NCBI GenBank assembly: GCA_025057615.1
Contig: JANXBF010000004.1
Coordinates: 1-61,325, forward strand
Direction of reading: 5' to 3'
Source: Candidatus Calescibacterium sp.
GTDB taxonomy: Bacteria > DRYD01
Length of the DNA stretch: 61,325 bases
Of this stretch, positions 10,271-19,929 are shown piece by piece; the first letter of the stretch is position 1; each line of letters opens with the position of its first letter. The translations under genes were made by a program, and so were the position numbers. The notes under the pieces were generated by a model. The model searched no databases. It was given only the letters and a program-made list of their open reading frames with translations, and had not been told where the DNA came from.

Positions 10271-10342
10271 GGGCCGCTAGCTCAGTGGAAGAGCACTTGC
10301 CTTTTAAGCAAGGGGTCCTAGGTTCGATTCCTTGGCGGCCCA
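10271..10342 (+). tRNA. tRNA-Lys (anticodon TTT)
   Basis: Acceptor GGGCCGC/GCGGCCC, D arm GCTC..GAGC, anticodon arm CTTGC-CTTTTAA-GCAAG, T loop TTCGATT; T-T mismatch in T stem. Confidence 0.93.
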
Positions 10343-10349
10343 CTTTTGA

Positions 10350-11090
10350 ACTATCTTACCAAAAATTATAGCCTCCGCTTCCCTCCTCTTTGTTTCTTTT
10401 CTCTTTCTTCACCCCCTCTTTTTTGTTTTTTTTCTTTCCTTAAAAGATAACCCAATTTTTAATTATCAAATTGTTCTTAATAATTATAACTTTCTTTTGT
10501 ATATAATTAACAGTTTATTTGTTTCCGTTGTTGGTGCTTCTATAACTGTCATTGTATGTCTATTATCCGCTTACTTCTTTTATAAATCCAAGTCTATTTT
10601 TTCAAAAATTCTGTTGACTATTGTAATTGTTTCTTTTCTCTTTCCACAGGAATCAAAGGTTATATTTAATTTTGTGGTAATAAAACAGTTTGGTTTGATG
10701 GATAGCTTATGGGCTGTATTCTTGCCTTTTATCTCCAATTTGTTTACTCTTTTACTATTTATTCAAGCTTTTAGATTCTATTCTTCAGAAATAGATGATT
10801 ATACTGAACTTGAAGGATTTAACATTTTTCAGAAGATTTTTTTTGTTCAGATACCAATCTTGAAAAATTACTGTTTAACAGCATTTTTTACAAATTTTTT
10901 GAATTTATGGAATGATTTTCTTTGGCCACTGATAGTTCTACAGACTGATAAAAAATATACCGTTCAGGTTGGAATAAATTACATTTCTAAATCTTTAATA
11001 TTTGAACCCACATATTTTGCTGCTGCTATTACAATATCAATAATTGTTCCAATTACAATTTTTGTCTTTTTTCAGAAATATTTTAATTAA
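10350..11090 (+). pseudogene. MalG/UgpE-type sugar ABC transporter permease without a visible ATG/GTG/TTG start (annotated ORF 10497-11090 starts at an internal TTG)
   Basis: Frame open from 10350: TILPKIIASASLLFVSFLFLHPLFFVFFLSLKDNPIFNYQIVLNNYNFLLYIINSLFVSVVGA..., restoring TM1; EAA-like loop (DDYTELEGFNIFQKIFFVQIPILK); no canonical start codon upstream of 10497. Confidence 0.65.
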
Positions 11091-11132
11091 CTGAAGGGTA
11101 TTTAACTGGTTATTGTAAAATAAAATATTAGG

Positions 11133-13259
11133 ATGGATAAAGCCTATGAATTATATAATCAACTGTTAGCAAAGTTGAAATCTTATGGTTTAAATTGTTC
11201 TCTGGTCGATAAAGCCTTCAATTTTGCGAATAATTGTCATAAGGGACAGAAAAGGGTTTCCGGGGAACCTTATATAATTCACCCTATCGAAGTTGCCATT
11301 ATCCTTTCTGAATACTATATGGATGAAGTTACTATTTCTTCCGCCTTATTACATGATGTTGTTGAGGATACATCTGTAAAAGTGGAAGATATATACAGAG
11401 AATTTGGGTCAGAAGTTGGATTTATAGTTGAAAGTTTGACCAAACTTCAAAAAATAACACCATTTATAGATATTAGTTTGTCAAACAGTAAAAATAGGGA
11501 AATAACCCTTTTGAACCTCAAGAGACTTTTTGTAAGCACTTCAAAAGATATAAGAGTTGTAATAATAAAACTTGCTGACAGACTCCATAACTTGAGAACT
11601 ATCAAATATCTCAGTGCTGATAAGCAAAAAAGAATAGCTCTTGAAACTCTGGAATTCTATGTTCCCATAGCTCAAAAACTTGGAATTTGGAAAATCAAAT
11701 CAGAAATGGAAGACCTTTCTTTTATGATCTATGATATACATACCTACAACATGATAAAATCTTATATAGAAGAAACCCGAAAAAAGATAGAACAAAATTA
11801 TCAAGAGATTATAAGAATACTCAAGAATAAACTAGATGAGGAAAAGATAGAATCTACAATACAAAGCCGGATAAAAACTGTATATAGTATATACAATAAA
11901 ATGACTAAAAGAGGAGTTCCTCTAAATGAAATAATGGACATCGGTGCTATAAGGGTTATTGTTAATACTGTTAATGAATGTTATCTTGTACTTGGTATGA
12001 TTCATAATTTGTGGATGCCTATCCAAGATAGGATAAAAGACTATATTGCTAAACCAAAACCTAATGGTTATCAGTCTCTCCATACTGTTGTATACAATGA
12101 ATACCCTGTGGAATTTCAGATAAGAACTTGGAATATGCACTATGCTTCTGAATTCGGCGTTGCTTCACATTGGAAATATAAAGGGATATCATCATGGGGA
12201 GAAATAGAAAAAATAATAAACAACTGGAAAAGGGAATTGGAGGGTATAGAAAATATTAAACCTGAAAATATTCAAGAAGAAGTGTTATCTGAAAACATAT
12301 ATGTTTTAACTCCCAAAGGGGATTGTATCGATTTACCAATTGAATCAACACCTATAGATTTTGCCTACAAGATACATACTGAAATTGGTAACAAGTGTTC
12401 AGCTTGCAAGGTTAATGGAAGGATAGTTCCCTTGGACTATAAACTGAAAAATGGAGATATTGTTGAAATTGTGGTTTCAAAAAACGCATCACCAACCCTT
12501 GAGTGGCTGAAAATTGCTAAAACAAGCTATGCCAGAACAAGAATTAAGCAGTTCCTAAAAAATAAGAACAAAAAAGAGTATATTCAAAAAGCTCATGAAT
12601 TATTTGCAAATATTATAAAAACTCTTAAAGAAAATAAAATAAATAAAGATAACATAGATATTAACAGTTTAATAATGGAAATTTTTGAAAAGTACTACAA
12701 AAATGCTTATAAAGAAGTAGAAGACTTTATACTTGCCATAGGTGCAGGTGATGTAAAATCTGAATCTATTGAATCAAAGATCAAACACATTCTTTATGAA
12801 CGGAAAGTTAGTAAAGTAGAGAATATTGTACAACAAGAAAACAACAGTATAGTATTGGGAGGGGGAATACTTTATAAGTTTGCAAAATGTTGTAAACCTG
12901 TTTTCCCACAACCAATAGTAGGGTATATTACCAGAGGTAACGGTATATCAGTTCATAACCAGAGCTGTGAAAACATAAAAAATTTAAATGGCCAGATTAT
13001 AGGTTTAAAATGGGAAGATATTAAAGATAAAAAACCTCTTTCTTTACAAATTTTAGCTTCTGATAAAAAAGGTCTTTTGCAAGAGATATTGAAAATAATT
13101 TCATTGAGTGCTGTTAATATAACAAGTATGGAAGCAAATGTGTCTAATGGAAAAGCTCAAATAAATATAGTTCTTGATATACCAAAGAATATGGATGTTG
13201 AAAAATTGAAAATAAATCTTCTAAAAAAAGTTCCAAATATAATTGATATCAAACACTAA
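11133..13259 (+). CDS. relA: Bifunctional (p)ppGpp synthetase/hydrolase RelA/SpoT
   Basis: HD domain HDVVEDTS, synthetase domain RIKTVYSIYNKM/PKPNGYQSLHT, TGS domain, C-terminal ACT. Confidence 0.95.
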   Translation: MDKAYELYNQLLAKLKSYGLNCSLVDKAFNFANNCHKGQKRVSGEPYIIHPIEVAIILSEYYMDEVTISSALLHDVVEDTSVKVEDIYREFGSEVGFIVESLTKLQKITPFIDISLSNSKNREITLLNLKRLFVSTSKDIRVVIIKLADRLHNLRTIKYLSADKQKRIALETLEFYVPIAQKLGIWKIKSEMEDLSFMIYDIHTYNMIKSYIEETRKKIEQNYQEIIRILKNKLDEEKIESTIQSRIKTVYSIYNKMTKRGVPLNEIMDIGAIRVIVNTVNECYLVLGMIHNLWMPIQDRIKDYIAKPKPNGYQSLHTVVYNEYPVEFQIRTWNMHYASEFGVASHWKYKGISSWGEIEKIINNWKRELEGIENIKPENIQEEVLSENIYVLTPKGDCIDLPIESTPIDFAYKIHTEIGNKCSACKVNGRIVPLDYKLKNGDIVEIVVSKNASPTLEWLKIAKTSYARTRIKQFLKNKNKKEYIQKAHELFANIIKTLKENKINKDNIDINSLIMEIFEKYYKNAYKEVEDFILAIGAGDVKSESIESKIKHILYERKVSKVENIVQQENNSIVLGGGILYKFAKCCKPVFPQPIVGYITRGNGISVHNQSCENIKNLNGQIIGLKWEDIKDKKPLSLQILASDKKGLLQEILKIISLSAVNITSMEANVSNGKAQINIVLDIPKNMDVEKLKINLLKKVPNIIDIKH

Positions 13260-13314
13260 GAATTTAAGATAAAGATTCAATGAATTTATTTCTGTTTGGA
13301 ATGAGAATCGTCAT

Positions 13315-14568
13315 ATGAAAATGGAAGTATCAAGAGAAAGAAAAAAAGGTAAAGTATACAACTATATTGCTTATGATGAAAGCGGTGTAAGGTATGCTGG
13401 TTTAATCGAAGCTTATTCTGAAAAAGAAGCAGAACGTATTCTGAGAGGTGGAGGATACAGAAAGATAAGAATAAAAGAACTCAGTAGATGGCAATATAAT
13501 TTCATATCCATTTTTGTTAGGTTATCCTATCAGGAGGTTATGTTATTTACTAGACAGGTTGCTGAAATGCTTAAAGCTGGTTTTCCAATTGCGAGGTTAT
13601 TTGATGTTATTGCTCTATCTACTTCAAACAAAAAATTGGCTCTTATTTGTTTGGTTATAAAAGAAAATTTGAAATCTGGTAATGCTATAAGTACTGCTTT
13701 ACAAAGATACACAGATATATTTAATCCTGTTTATATTGGTTTAGTCAGAATAGGAGAGAAAACTGGTCAGCTTTTTGATATTATGGAAGAACTGGCAAAG
13801 TACCTTGAAGAAGAGCATAAAGTCAGATCTAAACTTATTTCCTCATTAATATATCCAATTTTTGTTCTGCTTATCACATTTCTCATAGTTTGGGGACTGA
13901 TTGTGTTTATCTTTCCAAAATTATTTGAAGTACTTCAGGGGTTTGATGTTCCAATTCCTTTACTTACACAAATTCTATTAAAGATTTCTGAAATATTATC
14001 CAATCCATTAATTTTGGGGTTAGGTTTTAGTGTGATTTTTATTACTTCTTTATTTTTTAGATTTTTTTCAGAGCTGTCCCCTCAATATAAAATATTGGTA
14101 GAAAAAATAATTTTTTCGATACCATATATTGGATATATAATGTTCAAAATATATGAGTTAAGATTTGCAAGAGCATTGCTGTTGGTTTTAAGAAGTGGTA
14201 TGTCTTTTCTTGAGGGTATGCGAAATTTGGAACAATCGTTTGATAGCGGAATTATGAAAGATGTTGCAATAAGGTTGCAAAGATATTTAAAGGAAGGAGA
14301 ATACTTGACTAATTCTCTTTATAAAGTAAAGTTTTTCTCTCCTTTTTTTATTAATATGATTAAAACGGGAGAAGAAACAGGAGAACTTGAAACTATGCTT
14401 GATAAAATTTGTCAAAACCTAGAATTTGAAATAAAAACCAAAATAGAAGCTTTATTGTCAGCATTTGAACCTGCATTGGTTGTTTTTTTAGGAATTATTG
14501 TTGGAATAATTCTATTTGCCGTGTTTTTACCAATTGCAAGTATAATAGGAACGGTGACAAAATATTAG
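13315..14568 (+). CDS. Type II secretion/type IV pilus inner-membrane protein GspF/PilC family
   Basis: Two T2SSF domains, FTRQVAEMLKAGFPIARLFDV and GEETGELETMLDKIC; three TM segments. Confidence 0.92.
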   Translation: MKMEVSRERKKGKVYNYIAYDESGVRYAGLIEAYSEKEAERILRGGGYRKIRIKELSRWQYNFISIFVRLSYQEVMLFTRQVAEMLKAGFPIARLFDVIALSTSNKKLALICLVIKENLKSGNAISTALQRYTDIFNPVYIGLVRIGEKTGQLFDIMEELAKYLEEEHKVRSKLISSLIYPIFVLLITFLIVWGLIVFIFPKLFEVLQGFDVPIPLLTQILLKISEILSNPLILGLGFSVIFITSLFFRFFSELSPQYKILVEKIIFSIPYIGYIMFKIYELRFARALLLVLRSGMSFLEGMRNLEQSFDSGIMKDVAIRLQRYLKEGEYLTNSLYKVKFFSPFFINMIKTGEETGELETMLDKICQNLEFEIKTKIEALLSAFEPALVVFLGIIVGIILFAVFLPIASIIGTVTKY

Positions 14569-14608
14569 GAAGGATTAAAATAAATATTTAATGAATTCTT
14601 ATCTTAGG

Positions 14609-14680
14609 GGCGACGTAGCCAAGTGGCAAGGCAGGGGCCTGCAAAGCCTTGATTCCCGGGTTCGAATCCCGGCGTCGCCT
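14609..14680 (+). tRNA. tRNA-Cys (anticodon GCA)
   Basis: Acceptor GGCGACG/CGTCGCC with T discriminator, anticodon loop CTGCAAA, T arm CCGGG-TTCGAAT-CCCGG. Confidence 0.95.
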
Positions 14681-14692
14681 GAATTTTATCAA

Positions 14693-15706
14693 GTGCTTAA
14701 TAGAATAGTAATTGCATTATTGCTAATTGTTATAATTATTCAGCAGTTAGTTATTAATACAAACTCTCAAAAAGCTTATTCTGAACACGAGAGAATGGTT
14801 ATAGATGCTATAGAAAAGGTAAAAAAGTCCGTGGTTAGGATAGATGCCTGGTCTTCTGAAGGTAAACCCAAGGAACTTGGATCTGGAGTTGTTTTTACAC
14901 CCAATGGACACATAATCACTAATGCTCATGTTATAAAGGATACTGAAACTATTAATGTTACTTTCTTTGATGGGAAAAAAAAGGTTGGAATACTTATAGA
15001 TTACTCTGATCAATATGATATTGCTGTTTTAAAAGTTGATCCCACAGGTTTAACAATAGTTCCAGCTGAATTTGGTGATGCTAATAAACTCAGACTTGGA
15101 CAGACTGTCGTTGCAGTTGGTAATCCTCTTAACTTTGGATGGACTTGCACTATAGGTATAGTAAGTGGTCTTAATAGAAACATAAGGGCTGATAATAGAA
15201 TATATGAGGGTTTAATTCAGACAGATGCTGCCATAAATAGAGGCAATTCAGGAGGAGCTCTGATAAATTTAGCAGGCCAAGTAATCGGTATAAACACTCT
15301 TGTTTATAGAGGTAAAAGTGGGGCAGAGGGAATGGGATTTGCTATAACCTCAAACAAAGCTCGCTATGTCGCAAATGATATGCTAAAGGGAAGAGTTCTT
15401 GTTCCTCAGAGAGCTTGGATAGGAATTGAACCAATAGAGATAACTCCTCAATTAGCTGAAAAATACGCTTTACCTGTAAATTATGGAATATATGTTAAAG
15501 CTGTTGTTCCTGATGGACCCGCCGATAGATATGGAATAATACCAGGAGATATAATAACTAAACTTGATGATAAGATTGTTGATAGTATTGCTAAATTTAA
15601 TATGATGATAGAATCTAAAAAGCCCGGAGATTTCATTAAGGTTACTGTCTATTCAAATAACGTTGTGAAAGTTATAAATGTCAAGCTTGATTTTAGAAGC
15701 AGATAA
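14693..15706 (+). CDS. HtrA/DegP-like trypsin-type serine protease with PDZ domain
   Basis: N-terminal anchor, GSGVVFTPNGHIITNAHVI, QTDAAINRGNSGGALINL, PDZ; likely GTG start at 14693 because the track start (14591) runs through tRNA-Cys. Confidence 0.9.
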   Translation: MLNRIVIALLLIVIIIQQLVINTNSQKAYSEHERMVIDAIEKVKKSVVRIDAWSSEGKPKELGSGVVFTPNGHIITNAHVIKDTETINVTFFDGKKKVGILIDYSDQYDIAVLKVDPTGLTIVPAEFGDANKLRLGQTVVAVGNPLNFGWTCTIGIVSGLNRNIRADNRIYEGLIQTDAAINRGNSGGALINLAGQVIGINTLVYRGKSGAEGMGFAITSNKARYVANDMLKGRVLVPQRAWIGIEPIEITPQLAEKYALPVNYGIYVKAVVPDGPADRYGIIPGDIITKLDDKIVDSIAKFNMMIESKKPGDFIKVTVYSNNVVKVINVKLDFRSR

Positions 15707-15721
15707 GGAGGGTAATATAAT

Positions 15722-16120
15722 ATGTTGATTCAAATGAATTTTGCCTATTTTTTCATCTTTTTTGTCACCTTTGTGGCAGTTGTTTTTGCTCTTGTTAATC
15801 TTATTATTCCTTTAATTTTGGCTCCAAAAGATTGGGAAGAAAAGGATCAGAGACTTCGTATGTTTAAATTTTGGAGGAATTTTCCCTATGAATCTGGCGA
15901 GATTAACCCTATACCTGCCAGATTTCAATACAATATTCACTACTATATGTATGCCATTCTGTTTGTTATATTTGATATCGAGGTGTTATTTTTTATTCCC
16001 TGGGTTGTTACTCTTCAACAAATTGGTTGGATAACTTTAGTAGAGATGATAATATTCGTCTTAATTTTGTTAGTGGGATTATACTATGCTATTGCTAAAG
16101 ATGGGCTGAAGTGGAGGTGA
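15722..16120 (+). CDS. nuoA: NADH-quinone oxidoreductase subunit A
   Basis: NuoA family: [11 protein letters not shown], three TM helices; SD AAGGAGG. Confidence 0.92.
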   Translation: MLIQMNFAYFFIFFVTFVAVVFALVNLIIPLILAPKDWEEKDQRLRMFKFWRNFPYESGEINPIPARFQYNIHYYMYAILFVIFDIEVLFFIPWVVTLQQIGWITLVEMIIFVLILLVGLYYAIAKDGLKWR

Positions 16121-16722
16121 TTTTTGTGGGTTTTGATATTAAGAGCAGATCTGAGTTACCTATTCCATCCAGTGGTATAGAGGTTGTTCCTAAACTGAGA
16201 AGGTTACCAGCTTTGAAGGAATTTTCTATAAAGGATAAGGTTCCTGTTTATTTGGAGTCCTTGCCAGGTGGACAGCTCATTATTACAAAGGTTGATGATA
16301 TTTTGAAATGGTCAAGGTCAGGTTCTCTATGGTATTTGCTATTTGGTTTGGCTTGCTGTGCTATAGAGATGATGGCTACTGGTGCTTCAAGATTTGATTT
16401 TGAAAGGCTTGGCATGCCTTTCAGAGCCTCTCCTCGTCAATCTGACCTGATGATCCTTGCAGGAACAATAACATGGAAGATGGCTCCTAGAGTTAGATTA
16501 TTATACGAGCAAATGCCACATCCGAAATATGTCATTGCTATGGGAACCTGTACTATAAGAGGTGGCCCTTATGTTTATCAATGTTACTCTGTTTTACCTG
16601 GTGCTGATGTGATTGTTCCTGTTGATGTTTACGTTCCCGGGTGTCCTCCAAGACCTGAAGCTCTTCTTCATGGATGTATGGTTTTACAAGAAAAAATCAG
16701 AGCAGGTAATTATTCTAAGTAA
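16111..16722 (+). CDS. nuoB: NADH-quinone oxidoreductase subunit B
   Basis: [43 protein letters not shown]; overlaps nuoA. Confidence 0.95.
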   Translation: MEVIFVGFDIKSRSELPIPSSGIEVVPKLRRLPALKEFSIKDKVPVYLESLPGGQLIITKVDDILKWSRSGSLWYLLFGLACCAIEMMATGASRFDFERLGMPFRASPRQSDLMILAGTITWKMAPRVRLLYEQMPHPKYVIAMGTCTIRGGPYVYQCYSVLPGADVIVPVDVYVPGCPPRPEALLHGCMVLQEKIRAGNYSK

Positions 16723-17896
16723 TTTGTAATTTTTATAAAACTTTTTACATATTTTTTACATAATACCTTAGATAAAATTAATCTGTCGAATGCAAATAAA
16801 AAGGGACTTAAAATATTTAGGGATGATGAAATAAGATCTATATTACCCGATGAAATCAATGGTCTTTCTCAAAAGATAAATGTTCCTGAAAAGAATGTTA
16901 ATCTAAATATTACGGGTATTGACAAGTTACATAAAGAAGGAATAACAGGTAAGGATGTTGTTATTGCCATACTTGATTCAGGGGTTTATAATCATGAGGA
17001 CCTTGGTGATAGGATAACTCTATTCTCTGATGAAACTGGTTCAAATGAAAATAATCCTCATGATAGAAGCGGACATGGAACTCATGTTGCTACCATTGCT
17101 GCTGGGAAGGGTAAATTTATAGGAGTTGCTCCTGATGCTGAAATATGGGCTTTTAAAGTTCTAAACGATGATGGTAAAGGAAGTATATCAAAATGTTATA
17201 AAGGCGATTAACAAAATAGTTGATAAGGCAAAAGGAATGGATAAGAAAGTGGTTGTTAATATGAGTTTGGGTGGCCCAGCTACTAAACCTTGGGACCAAG
17301 ATCCATTGTGTATAGCTATTCATAATGCCATTAAAGAAGGAATATACTTCGTTGTTGCAGCTGGTAACAGTGGTCCAAAGGAGGGAACTGTAGCTACACC
17401 GGGAATAACTCCTGATGTTATAACTGTTGCTTCTTATGATGATAAAAAAACTGAGGATTTGAAAGATGATGATATTGCTATAAGTTCCTCAAGGGGGCCA
17501 GTTTTAAATGCACCCGATGATAATTCCAAAATTAAACCTGATATAGCCATATCTGGTGTAAGAATATGGGCAGCAAATTCTCCTGGAAGCAGGATAGATA
17601 AGCAAGCGGATTTGGGTTTGGTACCCCGTACGGCCGATAAAAAATACGTTGCTTTGTCTGGTACTTCTATGGCTGCTCCAGCTATATCGGGAATAGTTGC
17701 TCTGATTTTACAAGTCAACCCTTCTTTAAAACCCCATGAAGTTAAGAAAATAATAATTGAAAATGGAATACCTCTAAATAAGAAAGACCCAACCGATGGT
17801 AAACCATATGATAAATATGATCAGGGTTCAGGATTAATTAATGCTTATCAAGCTGTAAAAAAAGCCTCTAAAATTATGAACACTAAAAAGTATTGA
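16723..17896 (+). pseudogene. Subtilisin-like (S8) serine protease remnant: 5'-truncated and frameshifted
   Basis: Frame 1 encodes GKDVVIAILDSGV and HGTHVATIAA, stops at 17209-17211; frame 2 (track ORF 17168-17896) encodes VNMSLGGPATKP and GTSMAAPAISG; removing one A from AAAA at 17190-17193 joins them; no ATG/GTG/TTG in frame 1. Confidence 0.88.
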
Positions 17897-18001
17897 ATAT
17901 ATGCCTGCTTATAATAACAAACGTAAAAAAATTATAATAAAAAATGTTATTAAAAAATTAAAGAAGGATAATTGGTATGGATTAGAGAAATTTATATATG
18001 A

Positions 18002-18074
18002 TCCAGCGTAGCTCAGGTGGTAGAGCAGGTGCCTGTTAAGCACCGGGTCGCAGGTTCGAGTCCTGCCGCTGGAG
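18002..18074 (+). tRNA. tRNA-Asn (anticodon GTT)
   Basis: Acceptor TCCAGCG/CGCTGGA, anticodon arm GGTGC-CTGTTAA-GCACC, T arm GCAGG-TTCGAGT-CCTGC. Confidence 0.95.
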
Positions 18075-18098
18075 CTCCTTAACCTATATCATACTCAT

Positions 18099-18755
18099 AT
18101 GCAAGAACTAATAGACTTCTTTGAAACATTTAAATTTAATATAACGATTAAGGGACACATATTTGTAATTTCAGGTTTCTCAGGTGTTGGTAAGGGAACC
18201 GTTATAAAAGAATTGTTAAAACGCAATCCAAATATGTATTTTTCTGTATCTTACACCACACGTCATAGAAGACATAATGAAGAAGACGGTGTAGATTATC
18301 ACTTTGTAGATAAAGAAACCTTTAAAAAAATGATACTCAATGACGAATTCTTAGAGTGGGCAATAGTTAACGGTAATTTTTATGGAACTCCCAAAAGTAT
18401 TACTATATCCAAAATAGAGAAAAACATAGATGTTATACTTGATATTGATGTTAAAGGAGCTATACAAGTTAAAAGTAAATTACCAAACTTAACTACTCTT
18501 ATATATATTATCCCTCCAACTGGTAAGGAGCTTCTTAATAGATTGTATAAAAGAAATACTGAAAATATTCATGAAATTGCAACAAGGATAACAACTTCAT
18601 TAATAGAGATTAATTATATTAACGCTTATGATTACATAGTTGTTAACGATGAATTAGAAAGATGTATAGATGATGTGGAACAGATTTTAAAGGTTCAAAA
18701 AATGAGTTCTAAAGTTCAATTTCTATCAATAACCGCTAGCAAGGAAGCGGAATAA
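18099..18755 (+). CDS. gmk: Guanylate kinase
   Basis: SGFSGVGKGTVIKELL P-loop, VSYTTRHRRHNEEDGVDYHFV. Confidence 0.93.
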   Translation: MQELIDFFETFKFNITIKGHIFVISGFSGVGKGTVIKELLKRNPNMYFSVSYTTRHRRHNEEDGVDYHFVDKETFKKMILNDEFLEWAIVNGNFYGTPKSITISKIEKNIDVILDIDVKGAIQVKSKLPNLTTLIYIIPPTGKELLNRLYKRNTENIHEIATRITTSLIEINYINAYDYIVVNDELERCIDDVEQILKVQKMSSKVQFLSITASKEAE

Positions 18756-18785
18756 AAGAACCTTGCTATATAAAAAGGAGAGCCA

Positions 18786-19046
18786 ATGAACGAATTTTAT
18801 CCACCAAATGATGAACTCCTAAAAAAAACCCCCTGTAACTCAAGATTTATCCTCATTAATGCAGCAGCAATAAGAACCAGAAAAATACTTGAAAACAAAA
18901 TTTTAATACCAATAAACTATAAATTAAATAAACCGTACGAAAGGTCACTGGAAGAAATATATAACGATAAAGTGAAAATAATATTCGAAAAAGAAGAAAA
19001 AAAAGAAAGTATACTGAGGTTAATTGCTGAACAGTATATATCTTAA
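18786..19046 (+). CDS. rpoZ: DNA-directed RNA polymerase omega subunit
   Basis: Position downstream of gmk; RFILINAAAIRTRKI resembles omega; SD GGAGAG. Confidence 0.8.
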   Translation: MNEFYPPNDELLKKTPCNSRFILINAAAIRTRKILENKILIPINYKLNKPYERSLEEIYNDKVKIIFEKEEKKESILRLIAEQYIS

Positions 19047-19048
19047 AT

Positions 19049-19927
19049 ATGAAATTATTATTTCTCGTATATAAAGATTTAATTCTTACGATAAAATCTA
19101 AATTCATATTATTTTTTTTTATAAGTTTATGTATTTTTTATTTTGTATCTAATTCTATGTCAGATATAAAATTTAAAGTTAATATAATAGCTCCTGAGGG
19201 AATCAAACAAAAAATGGTTAATTATATTGAAAATAACAGTAACAAAAAAATAGTATTTGATTCAGAGAATCCCAATATCACTATTAAAATTGATGCACAA
19301 AAAACATACTGGATAGTTGATTTAGATGTTAGCTCTTTTAACTACTTGAAGTTTGTCCCGATGATAAATTTGATGCTTTACAAATTTTTCTTCTTGTATA
19401 ATAACCAAATTGACCCCATAAAGATTAGGTTATCCAATACTTATGGTGGTATGGAAAACATGATTTCCATGTTTTTATTGAACATGTCTATTTGGGGATT
19501 AATTTCATTTTCTTCAAGTGAAATTATTAGAGAGAAAATCAAAAAAACTGCTCTAATTTTTAATAATGTTAACATGTTTATTATTTCTAAATCAATTGTC
19601 AATTCTATGATTTTTCTTCTTATTCTGATCTTATATAACTTACTATTTAACAAATTAAGTTTTAATGATTTGGTTCATTATTTTGTGGCTTTTTCTGTTT
19701 TTGTATATGTACATGGATTTTTATCTTGGGTTATTAAAAATCCTCATATTTTATCTTTATTTAATTTGCTCATAGGATTTTTCATAATGTTTTTACCTTT
19801 TTATAGCCAGAGTTTAATTTTTGATTTAGGTTTTTGGTTTTTATTTACTATGTTGTTTGCTGCAATAATTTTAAGTTTAATAATAACCAAAAAAAATAAA
19901 GAATTACAGAAGGTAGTGTGGGAATAG
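19049..19927 (+). CDS. Multi-pass membrane protein, ABC-2 permease-like, unknown substrate
   Basis: About six hydrophobic segments and a soluble loop; no ATPase adjacent. Confidence 0.55.
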   Translation: MKLLFLVYKDLILTIKSKFILFFFISLCIFYFVSNSMSDIKFKVNIIAPEGIKQKMVNYIENNSNKKIVFDSENPNITIKIDAQKTYWIVDLDVSSFNYLKFVPMINLMLYKFFFLYNNQIDPIKIRLSNTYGGMENMISMFLLNMSIWGLISFSSSEIIREKIKKTALIFNNVNMFIISKSIVNSMIFLLILILYNLLFNKLSFNDLVHYFVAFSVFVYVHGFLSWVIKNPHILSLFNLLIGFFIMFLPFYSQSLIFDLGFWFLFTMLFAAIILSLIITKKNKELQKVVWE

Positions 19928-19929
19928 CT

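Noticed and set aside
10372-10441. Polypyrimidine tract as a novel regulatory element
   Set aside because: In-frame translation gives a convincing permease TM1, so coding bias explains most of it; kept only as a low-interest finding.
14591-14692. N-terminal extension of the HtrA-like ORF in the track
   Set aside because: It is the translation of tRNA-Cys and its flank; true start is probably GTG 14693.
16720-16725. Programmed stop-codon readthrough from nuoB into the subtilase
   Set aside because: Frames coincide, but NuoB ends at a typical length and the downstream frame also needs a frameshift; chance truncation is simpler.
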